A stretch of 64,000 nt of DNA from Candidatus Nitrospira kreftii (GTDB lineage Bacteria; Nitrospirota; Nitrospiria; Nitrospirales; Nitrospiraceae), in assembly GCA_014058405.1 (NCBI GenBank), contig CP047423.1, forward strand, positions 558,001 through 622,000, in the 5' to 3' direction. The notes below the pieces were generated by a model, which worked only from the letters and a program-made list of their open reading frames with translations, was not told where the DNA came from and did not search any database. Numbering within the stretch: position 1 is the first letter of the stretch; each line of letters starts with the position of its first letter. This document shows, piece after piece, positions 35,160-44,251 of the stretch. Position numbers and translations under genes: made by a program.

Positions 35160-37097
35160 ATGCCAGGAGCTAAAAAACAAAAAAACTCTGCCAACTCCAA
35201 GGCTCACAGAGCAATTTCGTCCACCCAATCTCTCTCCGCTTTCGTGAAATCGATCTGCGACATCATGCGCCGCTCGAACTGCGCGAGCGCCCTGCAATAT
35301 GTGCCGGAGCTGACCTGGATTCTCTTCTTGCGCATTCTAGACGCTCAGGAAGCCAAGGCTCGCGAGGCGGCAGAGGCAGTGGGCAAATCATTCGCGCCCG
35401 CGTTGCGCGAGCCCTATCGCTGGCGAGATTGGGCTGCGCCCTACGATGAAAAGAACGAAGTGCGGACTCCGGAAGGGAAACCTGTCGGCTGGAAACGTAA
35501 AGAATTGACCGGCAAGATCGGTGATCTGTTCGTCTTCATCAACAAAGAATTGCTGCCGTACCTTCACACCCTCGATATCTTGCCGGACGGTCGGCCGAAC
35601 GAAGCTGCCACGCCGAAACAGCGAGTGATCGGCCGCATCATGACGGCGGTGGAGAAAGTTCGCGTGGATTCGGAAACAAATCTCTGCGACATCCTCGACC
35701 GAGTCAACGAAATCAGCATTGACCATATCGATGACCGGCACTTCTTCACGCTCTCGCAGGTCTACGAAGACCTCCTCTTGAAAATGGGCGAGAAGAACTC
35801 GGACGGCGGCCAGTTCTTCACGCCGCGCGAAGTGATCCGGGCCATGGTGCGGGTGATTGACCCGCAACCCGGCGAAACCATCTATGATCCCGGCTGTGGC
35901 ACCGGTGGCTTTCTGGCTCAGTCCTACGAACTTCTAGAGAAGAAATTGGGCGTTACTGTCCCAAGTACCGAACTGGAGCGGTTGAAGCACGACACCTTCT
36001 ACGGCCGAGAGAAGGAAAACTTAGTCTTTCCCATCGCGCTAGCCAATTTGGTCTTGCATGGCATCGATCAGCCGAACCTGTGGCATGGCAACACGCTGTC
36101 CAACACACCGACCTATGCCGGGCTCTTCCACGGTGCACCGGAGACGTTTGATGTGGTGCTGACCAATCCGCCATTCGGCGGAAAGGAAGGGAAAGACGCC
36201 CAAAAGAACTTCAGTTTTGAGACCAGCTCAACGCAAGTCCTATTCCTGCAACATATCCTTTCCAGGCTCAGGCCGCCGCTGAACGGCAAACCCGGCGGCC
36301 GTTGCGGCGTGGTGTTAGACGAAGGCTTGTTGTTTCGCACAAATGAGAACGCTTTTGTCGAAACAAAGCGCAAGTTGTTCGACGAATGTGAGCTCTGGTG
36401 CATCGTCAGCCTTCCCGGCGGCGTGTTCTCGGCGGCTGGCGCCGGTGTAAAGACGAATCTCCTGTTCTTTACGAAAGGGACACCGACGAAAAAGATTTGG
36501 TACTACGACCTCTCGCATGTAAAGGTCGGCAAGAAGACGCCGATGACCCTGGCTCATTTCGGGTGGGGGCCGAACGGCGAGGTGTTGTATGATCCTGCAC
36601 TCCCTGCCACACTCGTCGGTGACTGGCCAAAGCAGGACGGCCACAAGGACAAGCCCTTTCCAACGTTCGCCCGGCTGATTTCCCAACGTGGCACCCCTGA
36701 GGCCGAGAGCGACTTTTCGTGGACGGTAGATTTCACGGCACGTCGCACGAAAGCCCGTGACGATATGGCACCCCATCTGGCCGAAGTCGAGAAACGGATC
36801 AATGAAGCCGTGGCATTGAAGGATAAGATCGCCACGCTCAAGCGCGCCAAGGCCTCCGAAGCCAACATTGAATCTTGCCGTGAAGAGCTCGCGCTGGTCG
36901 AAAAAGCTCAACGCGAGGCGAAAGCCAAGGCCGATACCATTGATGCAGCCACATTTGACCTCAAAGCCGTGAACCCCAGAGCCCGCGTCATACGAGACAC
37001 GCGATCCGTCGGCGAAATTTTAGAATCCATTGAGCGACATGGACAAACGGTACAAGAGTCCCTTGCCACGCTTCGGAAGCAGCTCGTTGAAGGATAG
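35160..37097 (+). CDS. hsdM: Type I restriction-modification DNA methyltransferase subunit M
   Basis: 645 residues. N-terminal helical HsdM domain, then SAM-binding motif I DPGCGTGGF (243-251) and catalytic motif IV NPPF (336-339), giving N6-adenine methylation. The long C-terminal helical part (about 545-640, with KAQREAKAKA) contacts HsdS. HsdM and HsdS together protect the host; with HsdR they restrict foreign DNA. Order R-S-M in one transcript is less usual than R-M-S. It is followed 28 bp later by a small two-gene module. Confidence 0.95.
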   Translation: MPGAKKQKNSANSKAHRAISSTQSLSAFVKSICDIMRRSNCASALQYVPELTWILFLRILDAQEAKAREAAEAVGKSFAPALREPYRWRDWAAPYDEKNEVRTPEGKPVGWKRKELTGKIGDLFVFINKELLPYLHTLDILPDGRPNEAATPKQRVIGRIMTAVEKVRVDSETNLCDILDRVNEISIDHIDDRHFFTLSQVYEDLLLKMGEKNSDGGQFFTPREVIRAMVRVIDPQPGETIYDPGCGTGGFLAQSYELLEKKLGVTVPSTELERLKHDTFYGREKENLVFPIALANLVLHGIDQPNLWHGNTLSNTPTYAGLFHGAPETFDVVLTNPPFGGKEGKDAQKNFSFETSSTQVLFLQHILSRLRPPLNGKPGGRCGVVLDEGLLFRTNENAFVETKRKLFDECELWCIVSLPGGVFSAAGAGVKTNLLFFTKGTPTKKIWYYDLSHVKVGKKTPMTLAHFGWGPNGEVLYDPALPATLVGDWPKQDGHKDKPFPTFARLISQRGTPEAESDFSWTVDFTARRTKARDDMAPHLAEVEKRINEAVALKDKIATLKRAKASEANIESCREELALVEKAQREAKAKADTIDAATFDLKAVNPRARVIRDTRSVGEILESIERHGQTVQESLATLRKQLVEG

Positions 37098-37125
37098 TGA
37101 GTTCTAGCATAAGCCCTATGATGGT

Positions 37126-37428
37126 ATGATTGACCGCATTGTTGCCAAGAGTGGCCTTGCCATTCGGCTCACGGATGAACGATGGGCACATATCACGGAG
37201 GAACATGGTGAGCTCGCCGGGTTGCGCTCGACCGTGCTGGAAACAGTGTCGCATCCCGATCGTGTTCTGCTCGGAGGCGATGGAGAGCTGATGGCTGTTC
37301 GCGAAGTCGAAGTAGGAAAGCATCTTGTGGCGGCTTATCGAGAACAAACCGACGACGGCTTCATCATCACGGCATTTCTCACCCGCCGCATTCGGTCGCT
37401 GGAGAAGAGGAGGCAGGTATGGCCATAG
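37126..37428 (+). CDS. Small protein resembling toxin of a toxin-antitoxin pair
   Basis: 100 residues. The opening RLTDERWAHITEEHGELAG, then VLETVSHPDRVLLGGDGELMAVREVE, and the end TAFLTRRIRSLEKRRQVWP, belong to a small family that I associate with predicted nuclease-fold (PBECR/RelE-like) proteins. The pattern of a His after W/I, and Arg residues late in the chain, is typical of such nucleases, but no catalytic set is proven. It overlaps the next gene by 10 bases and sits just behind hsdM, a frequent place for defence-linked addiction modules. Confidence 0.55.
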   Translation: MIDRIVAKSGLAIRLTDERWAHITEEHGELAGLRSTVLETVSHPDRVLLGGDGELMAVREVEVGKHLVAAYREQTDDGFIITAFLTRRIRSLEKRRQVWP

Positions 37429-37661
37429 CGGATATTCAGGAGTACTTGAAACTGATTCCAGTCGTCAATCGGGCGCCACAGCATGCCGTGTGGCTGACCT
37501 ATGATGCAGAAGCCGACACGCTCTACGTCAATTACAAGAAACCTAGTCATGCCACTGACAGCGAGATGACCGATGAAGACGTCATCATTCGTTATGAGGG
37601 TGATGAAGTTATCGGTTTTACCGTGTTACACGCGGGCAAGCGACTCAAAAAAACGGCCTAA
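37419..37661 (+). CDS. DUF2283-domain protein, likely antitoxin-like partner
   Basis: 80 residues. The DUF2283 signature is clear: VWLTYDAEADTLYVNY (YD.EADxLY), then DEDVIIRYEGDEVIGFTVLHA. Such short proteins commonly follow a small toxin-like gene and are thought to be antitoxins. Translation is probably coupled because the start lies within the end of the previous gene. Cytoplasmic, no DNA-binding motif visible. Confidence 0.7.
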   Translation: MAIADIQEYLKLIPVVNRAPQHAVWLTYDAEADTLYVNYKKPSHATDSEMTDEDVIIRYEGDEVIGFTVLHAGKRLKKTA

Positions 37662-37920
37662 TCTTTGCTGCTTCGACAAGAAAAAAGAGAGGCAGAGTAA
37701 ATGCCGAGCGAGAGCTCGTCCGAGGATAGAGATACACGGTTACATGGATGATCGATTACTTTTGAAACATGAGGCGTCTTGCTGACTGCTCATGACACCG
37801 GCTGTTTTCCCACGTAAGCAAAAATCTCAGAACAAACTTCCCACATCTCCTGTTATTCTTTTCGCGTCTCCTTCTTGAGATTTTCTTGTCCGAATCATCC
37901 CTCGCTTCTAGAGTGAAGAC

Positions 37921-38673
37921 ATGCTTACGGGGGAGATATCTACAACACACTGTCCGAAGTGTCAGACTCAACGATCTGAGGGAGCGGAGAAGTGTACCCG
38001 ATGCGGGATTATCTTTGCCAAATATAAATCGCTTACGGGAAAGGCGCGGCTTTCGCCATCCAAGCCGGCTTTTACAGAGTCCGAATGGTTTCTGACAGCC
38101 AAGCAATGGCTGATTGAATCAGACACGACGACCGAATCCATGACCTTCTACGGCCGGGCGGTTGTGTTTGTGGCCATGGTGTGGTGGGGGTGGGCCTTTA
38201 TCACAACGCCGCTCGAGACGAATTACACCGGCGAATCGTTCCTGCATTTGATCAATCTGCCTTTTCACGAAGCCGGCCATCTCATCTTCATGCCGTTCGG
38301 TCGCTTCATGACGATTCTGGGAGGCACGCTCGGCCAGATTCTTATGCCGATGATCTGTCTCGGCACATTTCTGATCAAGACTCGTGATCCGTTCGGCGCG
38401 GCAGTGGCCTTGTGGTGGACAGCAGAAAGCATGATGGACATCGCCCCTTACATCAACGATGCGCGTGCGCTCGATCTCATGCTCATCGGTGGAGTAACCG
38501 GAAAAGAAACCGACGGCCACGACTGGAACAACACCCTGACGATGCTGAATCTTTTGGAGTGGGACCATCGGCTCGCGCACCTCACGTACAATATCGGGAT
38601 TCTCCTGATGCTCGGCTCCTTCCTCTGGGGAGGCGCACTCTTGCTGCGCCACTATCGCCGTCTCTCGACCTAA
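37921..38673 (+). CDS. Membrane protein with N-terminal zinc ribbon and HExxH motif
   Basis: 250 residues. An N-terminal zinc ribbon CPKCQ...CTRC (residues 11-31) is followed by a linker and about five membrane segments. In the second membrane region the sequence FHEAGHLIF contains HExxH, as in M50 intramembrane proteases, and a later Asp/His-rich loop (DGHDWNN) could supply a third ligand. No LDG motif like site-2 protease is present, so this may be a divergent metalloprotease or only a metal-binding membrane protein. It precedes the kdp locus but is not obviously part of it. Confidence 0.6.
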   Translation: MLTGEISTTHCPKCQTQRSEGAEKCTRCGIIFAKYKSLTGKARLSPSKPAFTESEWFLTAKQWLIESDTTTESMTFYGRAVVFVAMVWWGWAFITTPLETNYTGESFLHLINLPFHEAGHLIFMPFGRFMTILGGTLGQILMPMICLGTFLIKTRDPFGAAVALWWTAESMMDIAPYINDARALDLMLIGGVTGKETDGHDWNNTLTMLNLLEWDHRLAHLTYNIGILLMLGSFLWGGALLLRHYRRLST

Positions 38674-38769
38674 TGCACCCTCCTTTTACCGGTCAACGTC
38701 AGTATACCTTCATCACTATTTCACTGTTTTGCATGAGTTTTGATCTCTTCTTAACGATGCTCGCGACCA

Positions 38770-38788
38770 TTTTGACGCCGTTTTTACA
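38770..38788 (+). promoter_or_regulatory. Possible KdpE-type binding site
   Basis: TTTTGAcgccgTTTTTACA resembles the KdpE consensus of two T-rich half-sites (TTTATA, then TTTACA about five bases on) and lies about 40 bases before the first kdp small ORF. Based on resemblance only. Confidence 0.25.
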
Positions 38789-38826
38789 ACGAGGGAGATA
38801 GACTGAATACCATAGAGGAACTCGCG

Positions 38827-38907
38827 ATGGACTTGATCTACATCGGGCTGGTGGTGGGCTTCTTCATCCTCTCCAGGCGGCTGATCTCGGGCCTGGAGCG
38901 ACTCTAA
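38827..38907 (+). CDS. 26-residue membrane peptide at the head of the kdp operon
   Basis: ATG-started peptide of 26 residues, MDLIYIGLVVGFFILSRRL with the end ISGLERL, one hydrophobic helix and a charged tail. GAGGAA lies nine bases upstream. Similar tiny peptides upstream of kdpF occur in other bacteria. It probably sits in the inner membrane near KdpFABC. The role is unknown, and it is separated from kdpF by 10 bases. Confidence 0.65.
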   Translation: MDLIYIGLVVGFFILSRRLISGLERL

Positions 38908-38917
38908 GGTGGTGGGC

Positions 38918-39007
38918 ATGAATGTGATGTATGTGCTGAGCGGAATTGTGTCTGTCGGTCTGTTGATCTATCTCATGATCACGTTGCTGAAGGCGGAGTG
39001 GTTCTAA
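38918..39007 (+). CDS. kdpF: Potassium-transporting ATPase subunit KdpF
   Basis: 29 residues with one transmembrane helix (MNVMYVLSGIVSVGLLIYLM, then ITLLKAEWF), typical of KdpF, the small lipid-like stabiliser of the KdpFABC complex. The TAA stop overlaps the kdpA start as TAATG. Confidence 0.85.
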   Translation: MNVMYVLSGIVSVGLLIYLMITLLKAEWF

Positions 39008-40803
39008 TGACTACCAATGCGATCTTTCAAGTGCTTGTGTTCTTCGTCGTGCTGCTCGCACTCGTGAAGCCGCTAGGCTGGTACATGGCGAGAGTGTATG
39101 AAGGCAAACCTTTTGGCTTGGACCGTCTCCTCGGTCCGGTTGAACGGGTCCTGTATCGGCTCTGTGGCGTCCGACCGGCCGATGAGATGGACTGGAAACG
39201 CTACGGGGTGGCCATGCTGCTCTTCAATGCGGCCGGGCTCTTCTTTCTCTATGGCTTGCAGCGGCTGCAGGGCCTTTTGCCCCTCAACCCGGCCAATCTT
39301 GGTGCTGTGGCACCCGACTTGGCTTTCAACACGGCCGCGAGCTTCACGACTAATACCAACTGGCAGGCGTATGGCGGGGAAACCACCCTCAGTTACTTGA
39401 CCCAGATGCTCGGCCTGACCGTGCAGAACTTCGTCTCCGCCGCGACGGGAATGGCGGTGCTCGTTGCATTGATCCGGGGGTTGAGCCGGAGCACGTCAAC
39501 GACGCTTGGAAATTTTTGGAGCGACCTGGTCCGCAGCACCCTCTACATTCTTCTCCCTCTGGCTCTGCTGTTATCCGTTCTCCTGGTGTCTCAGGGTGTC
39601 GTCCAGACCTTCAGCTCATATCAGGCGGCGACTCTGCTGCACCCGGCGGGTTACGACAAGCCCGTGACCGATACGAACGGCCAGGCTGCGCTCGATGAAC
39701 AGGGGAAGACAAAAACCGAGCCTGCCACAGCAATCGAGCAGATCCTGGCAGTGGGCCCGGCTGCATCCCAGATTGCCATCAAGCAACTCGGCACGAACGG
39801 CGGAGGATTCTTCAACGTCAATTCCTCTCATCCGTTCGAGAACGCAACACCATTCTCCAATTTTCTGGAAGTCCTGGCGATCGTTCTTATCCCAGCCGCG
39901 CTCTGCTATATGTTCGGCAAAATGGTCGGGGATACCCGTCAAGGTTGGGTACTGCTCGCCGCCATGACCATTCTCCTGCTCTGTTTTGTTCCCCTCGGGC
40001 TATGGGCTGAGCAAAGCGGCAACCCGCTTCTGATTGGCGTCAATCAGCAGGTCAAGGCCGGGCTGACCGGGGGAAATATGGAAGGTAAGGAGTTGCGCTT
40101 CGGCATTACCCAATCGGTCCTCTGGTCTGCTGTGACGACGGCCGCTTCCAATGGCTCGGTGAACTCAATGCACGATTCGTATACGCCGCTGGGTGGACTC
40201 GTCCCGCTGTTCCTCATGCAGTTCGGCGAGGTGGTCTTCGGTGGAGTGGGATCAGGCCTGTACGGCATGATCGTTTTCGCTATCATCGCCGTGTTCGTCG
40301 CCGGCCTCATGGTGGGACGGACACCTGAATATTTAGGCAAGAAGATCGAACCCTATGAGATGAAAATGGCCGCGCTTCTCATTCTTATCATGCCGATCGT
40401 CGTCTTGGGTTTCACCGCGCTTGCGATCAGCACTGAGATAGGCCGATCGTCTATCCTGAACCCCGGTCCTCATGGGTTCAGCGAGGTCCTTTACGCCTAT
40501 ACCTCGCAGGGCAACAACAACGGCAGCGCGTTCGCGGGGTTCAACGCCAATGCGCCATTTTACAATTTGACAGGGGGACTCGCGATGTTGATATCCCGCT
40601 TCTGGCTGGCGATTCCCACTCTGGCGCTTGCAGGGGCCCTCGCCCGCAAGAAAGTGGTGCCGGCCGGTCCTGGAACCTTGCCGACCCACACCCCGCTGTT
40701 CGTGATTCTCTTAATCGGCGTGGTGGTGATGGTCGGGGCGCTCACGTTTCTTCCGGCTCTGGCCTTGGGGCCGATCGTCGAGGAACTGATGATGAGAGGA
40801 TAA
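39007..40803 (+). CDS. kdpA: Potassium-transporting ATPase, channel subunit KdpA
   Basis: 598 residues from the ATG at 39007 (coupled to kdpF). About ten membrane spans forming four pore repeats; the selectivity-filter segments are seen as [47 protein letters not shown] and [12 protein letters not shown]. KdpA takes K+ from the periplasm with very high affinity when external potassium is scarce. Length matches E. coli KdpA (about 557) with an extra hydrophilic loop near residue 215-245 ([17 protein letters not shown]). Confidence 0.97.
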   Translation: MTTNAIFQVLVFFVVLLALVKPLGWYMARVYEGKPFGLDRLLGPVERVLYRLCGVRPADEMDWKRYGVAMLLFNAAGLFFLYGLQRLQGLLPLNPANLGAVAPDLAFNTAASFTTNTNWQAYGGETTLSYLTQMLGLTVQNFVSAATGMAVLVALIRGLSRSTSTTLGNFWSDLVRSTLYILLPLALLLSVLLVSQGVVQTFSSYQAATLLHPAGYDKPVTDTNGQAALDEQGKTKTEPATAIEQILAVGPAASQIAIKQLGTNGGGFFNVNSSHPFENATPFSNFLEVLAIVLIPAALCYMFGKMVGDTRQGWVLLAAMTILLLCFVPLGLWAEQSGNPLLIGVNQQVKAGLTGGNMEGKELRFGITQSVLWSAVTTAASNGSVNSMHDSYTPLGGLVPLFLMQFGEVVFGGVGSGLYGMIVFAIIAVFVAGLMVGRTPEYLGKKIEPYEMKMAALLILIMPIVVLGFTALAISTEIGRSSILNPGPHGFSEVLYAYTSQGNNNGSAFAGFNANAPFYNLTGGLAMLISRFWLAIPTLALAGALARKKVVPAGPGTLPTHTPLFVILLIGVVVMVGALTFLPALALGPIVEELMMRG

Positions 40804-40822
40804 TAGTAAGGAGTCACACCAG

Positions 40823-42946
40823 ATGAGTATCTCGACAAAAGCACACAAATCCAAGTCACTTTTCGATGCCGCACTGGTTCGCCTGGCGTGGCGCGACGCC
40901 GTCGTCAAACTTGATCCTCGTCATCAAGTCAAAAATCCGGTCATGTTCGTGGTGTGGGTAGGAAGTATCTTGACGACGCTTCTATTGCTGCAGGCGATAG
41001 TCGGGGCAGGGGAAGCGCCGACTTGGTTCATTTTTGCCATCGCCCTCTGGCTCTGGTTCACGGTGCTGTTCGCCAACTTTGCGGAAGCTATGGCGGAAGG
41101 CCGTGGAAAAGCGCAAGCCGATTCGCTCCGGCGCACGCGCCGAGAGCTCACGGCTAAGAGGCTTGGTACGGTCGATCCGGGAAGCGAGCACTATGCCATG
41201 TGGAACCGACAGTTCCAGCGGCGCGATACGTTCAGCGTGGTGTCGGCGAATCAGCTCAAGAAAGGTGATGTGGTTCTCGTCGAGGCAGGGGACATCATTC
41301 CGGTCGACGGCGAAGTCGTGGAGGGCGTAGCGTCAGTGAACGAGAGCGCTATTACCGGCGAGAGTGCGCCCGTCATTCGAGAAAGCGGCGGCGACCGCAG
41401 TGCCGTCACAGGGGGCACGAAGATTCTGTCCGATTGGCTTATCGTTCGTGTTACGGCCAGTTCAGGAGAAAGCTTCCTGGATCGGATGATTGCCATGGTG
41501 GAAGGAGCCAAACGTCAGAAAACGCCGAATGAAATCGCCCTCACTATTCTCCTCGCTGCTCTCACCATCATCTTTCTCCTGGCAACGGTGACCCTGTTGC
41601 CGTTCTCTCTGTACAGCGTGCAGGCCATGGGGAAAGGGACGCCGGTCACTGTCACTGTGTTGGTGGCACTCTTGGTCTGCCTGATCCCGACGACAATTGG
41701 CGCTCTCCTCTCCGCGATCGGGATTGCCGGCATGGACCGCATGGTGCAAGCCAACGTCATCGCGATGTCGGGAAAAGCCGTTGAAGCGGCGGGGGACGTG
41801 GACGTCCTGCTGCTGGATAAGACCGGCACCATCACGCTGGGAAACCGTCAGGCGACCGCCTTCCTTCCAGCGGAAGGAGCAGACATCCAGACGCTGGCCG
41901 CCGCCGCCCAACTCTCATCGTTGGCGGACGAGACACCGGAGGGCCGCAGCATCGTTGTTTTGGCGAAAGAGAAGTATGGATTACGCGCCCGAGAGATCCA
42001 TGAGATGGGCGCCACATTTATTCCTTTCACGGCTCAGACGCGGATGAGCGGGGTCAACCTTGACGGACGACAGATCCGCAAGGGATCGGCGGATGCGATC
42101 GAAGTCTATGTGACGTCGCAGGGAGGACAGTTTTCTCAGGTTGTCCGGCTGAATGTCGAAACGATTGCCAAACAAGGTGGAACACCACTGGTGGTAGCAG
42201 AGAGGGACAAGGTGCTCGGGGTGATTGCGCTGCAAGACATCGTTAAGGGGGGGATCCGGGAGCGGTTCGGTGAACTACGCCGGATGGGCATCAAAACGGT
42301 CATGATCACCGGCGACAATCCACAAACAGCAGCAGCCGTGGCGGCGGAGGCCGGGGTGGATGATTTCCTGGCGCAGGCCACGCCGGAGGCAAAGCTCAAG
42401 TTGATCCGCGATCTTCAATCCGAAGGCCGCCTTGTGGCCATGACCGGGGACGGAACAAACGACGCGCCGGCGCTGGCGCAGGCAGACGTTGCCGTCGCAA
42501 TGAACACCGGGACCCAGGCGGCAAAGGAGGCGGGGAACCTGGTCGATCTGGATTCCAATCCCACGAAGCTCATCGAAATCGTGGAAATCGGCAAGCAATT
42601 GCTCATGACCCGCGGCGCGTTGACCACGTTCAGCATTGCCAACGATGTGGCCAAGTACTTCGCCATCATTCCCGCAGCCTTCGCCACGACCTATCCAGTG
42701 CTCAACGCATTGAACGTGATGCAGTTGGCGACCCCACAGAGCGCCGTCCTCTCTGCGGTCATCTTCAATGCGCTGATCATCATCGCGCTCATTCCGCTTG
42801 CGCTACGAGGCATCAAGTACCGACCCAGTGGCGCAGAATTCCTGTTGCGACGGCATCTCTTGATCTATGGATTGGGGGGTATGGCGGTGCCCTTCGTCGG
42901 CATCAAGCTAATCGATATGATTCTGGTGGCCTTGCATCTTGTTTAA
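40823..42946 (+). CDS. kdpB: Potassium-transporting ATPase, catalytic subunit KdpB
   Basis: 707 residues, P-type ATPase (type IA). Actuator-domain TGES (178-181), phosphorylated Asp332 in DKTGTIT, nucleotide-binding GSAD region and hinge motif [11 protein letters not shown] are all intact, as are the membrane helices. It powers KdpA by ATP hydrolysis. It starts 19 bases after kdpA with AAGGAG upstream. Confidence 0.97.
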   Translation: MSISTKAHKSKSLFDAALVRLAWRDAVVKLDPRHQVKNPVMFVVWVGSILTTLLLLQAIVGAGEAPTWFIFAIALWLWFTVLFANFAEAMAEGRGKAQADSLRRTRRELTAKRLGTVDPGSEHYAMWNRQFQRRDTFSVVSANQLKKGDVVLVEAGDIIPVDGEVVEGVASVNESAITGESAPVIRESGGDRSAVTGGTKILSDWLIVRVTASSGESFLDRMIAMVEGAKRQKTPNEIALTILLAALTIIFLLATVTLLPFSLYSVQAMGKGTPVTVTVLVALLVCLIPTTIGALLSAIGIAGMDRMVQANVIAMSGKAVEAAGDVDVLLLDKTGTITLGNRQATAFLPAEGADIQTLAAAAQLSSLADETPEGRSIVVLAKEKYGLRAREIHEMGATFIPFTAQTRMSGVNLDGRQIRKGSADAIEVYVTSQGGQFSQVVRLNVETIAKQGGTPLVVAERDKVLGVIALQDIVKGGIRERFGELRRMGIKTVMITGDNPQTAAAVAAEAGVDDFLAQATPEAKLKLIRDLQSEGRLVAMTGDGTNDAPALAQADVAVAMNTGTQAAKEAGNLVDLDSNPTKLIEIVEIGKQLLMTRGALTTFSIANDVAKYFAIIPAAFATTYPVLNALNVMQLATPQSAVLSAVIFNALIIIALIPLALRGIKYRPSGAEFLLRRHLLIYGLGGMAVPFVGIKLIDMILVALHLV

Positions 42947-42986
42947 CATGGCAAACGATTAGGTCGTGAGGAGACAGGAGAGCGCT

Positions 42987-43562
42987 ATGAAAGACCAAAT
43001 AAGGCCCGCCCTGATCATGCTGTTACTTCTGACTGTCTTGACGGGGCTAGTCTATCCGCTGGCGGTCACCGGGCTGGCCCAACTGTTGTTCCCGGACCAG
43101 GCGAACGGCAGCTTGATCGTGCGCGAAGGTAGGGTGATCGGATCTAGGTTGATCGGACAGTATTTTGACAAACCGGAGTATTTCTGGAGCCGACCGTCGG
43201 CGACCGCCCCATTTCCCTACAACGCCGCTGCGTCGGGCGGGTCGAACCTCGGACCTACCAACCCGGTGTTGATCGAGGCCGTCAACGCGAGAGTGGCCGC
43301 CTTGCGAGCCGCAGATCCGGGCAACGATTTGCCCATACCAGTCGACCTAGTTACCGCCTCCGGTAGCGGGCTGGACCCCCACATCAGCCCGGCGGCTGCG
43401 CAGTACCAGGCAAAGCGAGTGGCCCGAGCGCGCAGCCTGGACGAGAGCACCGTGCAGACGCTGGTTGTTCAGCACACGGAAGGCCGCCAGTTCGGATTGC
43501 TGGGTGAGCGAAGAGTCAATGTCTTGCAGCTGAATCTTGCGCTTGATGCGCTGCGTCGCTGA
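42987..43562 (+). CDS. kdpC: Potassium-transporting ATPase, subunit KdpC
   Basis: 191 residues from the ATG at 42987 (CAGGAG just upstream; an in-frame codon at 42966 has less support). One N-terminal membrane helix ([21 protein letters not shown]), then the periplasmic/soluble domain with [23 protein letters not shown], the KdpC hallmark, and [14 protein letters not shown]. KdpC assembles the complex and raises nucleotide affinity. Confidence 0.96.
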   Translation: MKDQIRPALIMLLLLTVLTGLVYPLAVTGLAQLLFPDQANGSLIVREGRVIGSRLIGQYFDKPEYFWSRPSATAPFPYNAAASGGSNLGPTNPVLIEAVNARVAALRAADPGNDLPIPVDLVTASGSGLDPHISPAAAQYQAKRVARARSLDESTVQTLVVQHTEGRQFGLLGERRVNVLQLNLALDALRR

Positions 43563-43608
43563 ACCGGTTCTCTAGTGACACTGTCCGATAGTCGGGAAGG
43601 AGAGTTGT

Positions 43609-43737
43609 GTGGTCATCGTTATCCTGTTTCTGATTACGCTCTGGGTAATGGCCTTCTTGATCTGGCTATTGTGGAAATATTTGCATCCGGGCAATGACAT
43701 ACGCCGTCCTCACGGAGGGCGGGCAGGCAAGTCGTGA
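43609..43737 (+). CDS. Small single-span membrane protein between kdpC and kdpD
   Basis: 42 residues beginning at a GTG at 43609, with GGGAAGGAG upstream. MVIVILFLITLWVMAFLIWL forms one helix, followed by a basic tail (HPGNDIRRPHGGRAGKS). No family name is known to me. The strong ribosome site and position 46 bp after kdpC argue that it is a real gene of the potassium locus. Confidence 0.6.
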   Translation: MVIVILFLITLWVMAFLIWLLWKYLHPGNDIRRPHGGRAGKS

Positions 43738-44251
43738 GCATTGATGATGGATCGACACAAGCTTGAACGGATTCCTCCCAATCATCCTGTTCCTACCCAT
43801 TCTTGGTTGTCTTACAACGCTGCCGGATTCGTATATAGTTCCGCTTTACAAAGAACGTCTGTCGCTAGCGCGCCGTGGTGGGAGTCTCGCCTCTGTTCGG
43901 TTGAGTGGTAGCGGCCTCGCTCAGGTTGAGTCGCAGATTACCAATGCCGGGGTGCCGAATCATCACGACAAGCCACATGACAAGCTGGATCAGTCCAATA
44001 CCGCATATTTCAGCAATAATCAGCGTCACGAGATCAAAATTCTCCATGGTGATCATCTCTTTGCTGTTAAGAACGGCATAATCCGCAGCCACATCAAGAT
44101 GTGGTAAGAAGACCTCGACGGAATGTCAAAATGGCATAAAACTCAGTGGGAAGGTGTAGGGTCCCTGGACGAGGCGCCGGACCTTTTACGAGATGTTGTC
44201 AACTTTTAGCTTTGTAGGAACATTCCGAGCAACCAGGGACGTCAATCAGTG
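43738..44251. other. Region between kdpC-linked small ORF and kdpD
   Basis: About 500 bases without a certain gene. The minus strand has a possible 60-residue membrane protein (listed separately); the plus-strand frame 43763-44107 starts with a TTG and a hydrophobic LFLPILGC but loses protein-like character afterwards. It probably contains a kdpDE promoter, which I cannot localise. Confidence 0.3.
43865..44047 (-). CDS. Possible small membrane protein
   Basis: 60 residues if started at the ATG at 44047, with AAAGAG a few bases upstream. One hydrophobic segment (LVTLIIAEICGIGLIQLVMW, then LVVMI) is followed by a polar tail. It lies antisense between kdp genes. No homology was recognised; it could also be a chance frame. 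Confidence 0.3.
   Translation of the reverse strand: MENFDLVTLIIAEICGIGLIQLVMWLVVMIRHPGIGNLRLNLSEAATTQPNRGETPTTAR

Noticed and set aside
43763-44107. Plus-strand frame with a lipobox-like LFLPILGC start
   Set aside because: Starts at TTG without a ribosome site and loses protein-like pattern; opposite a slightly better candidate.
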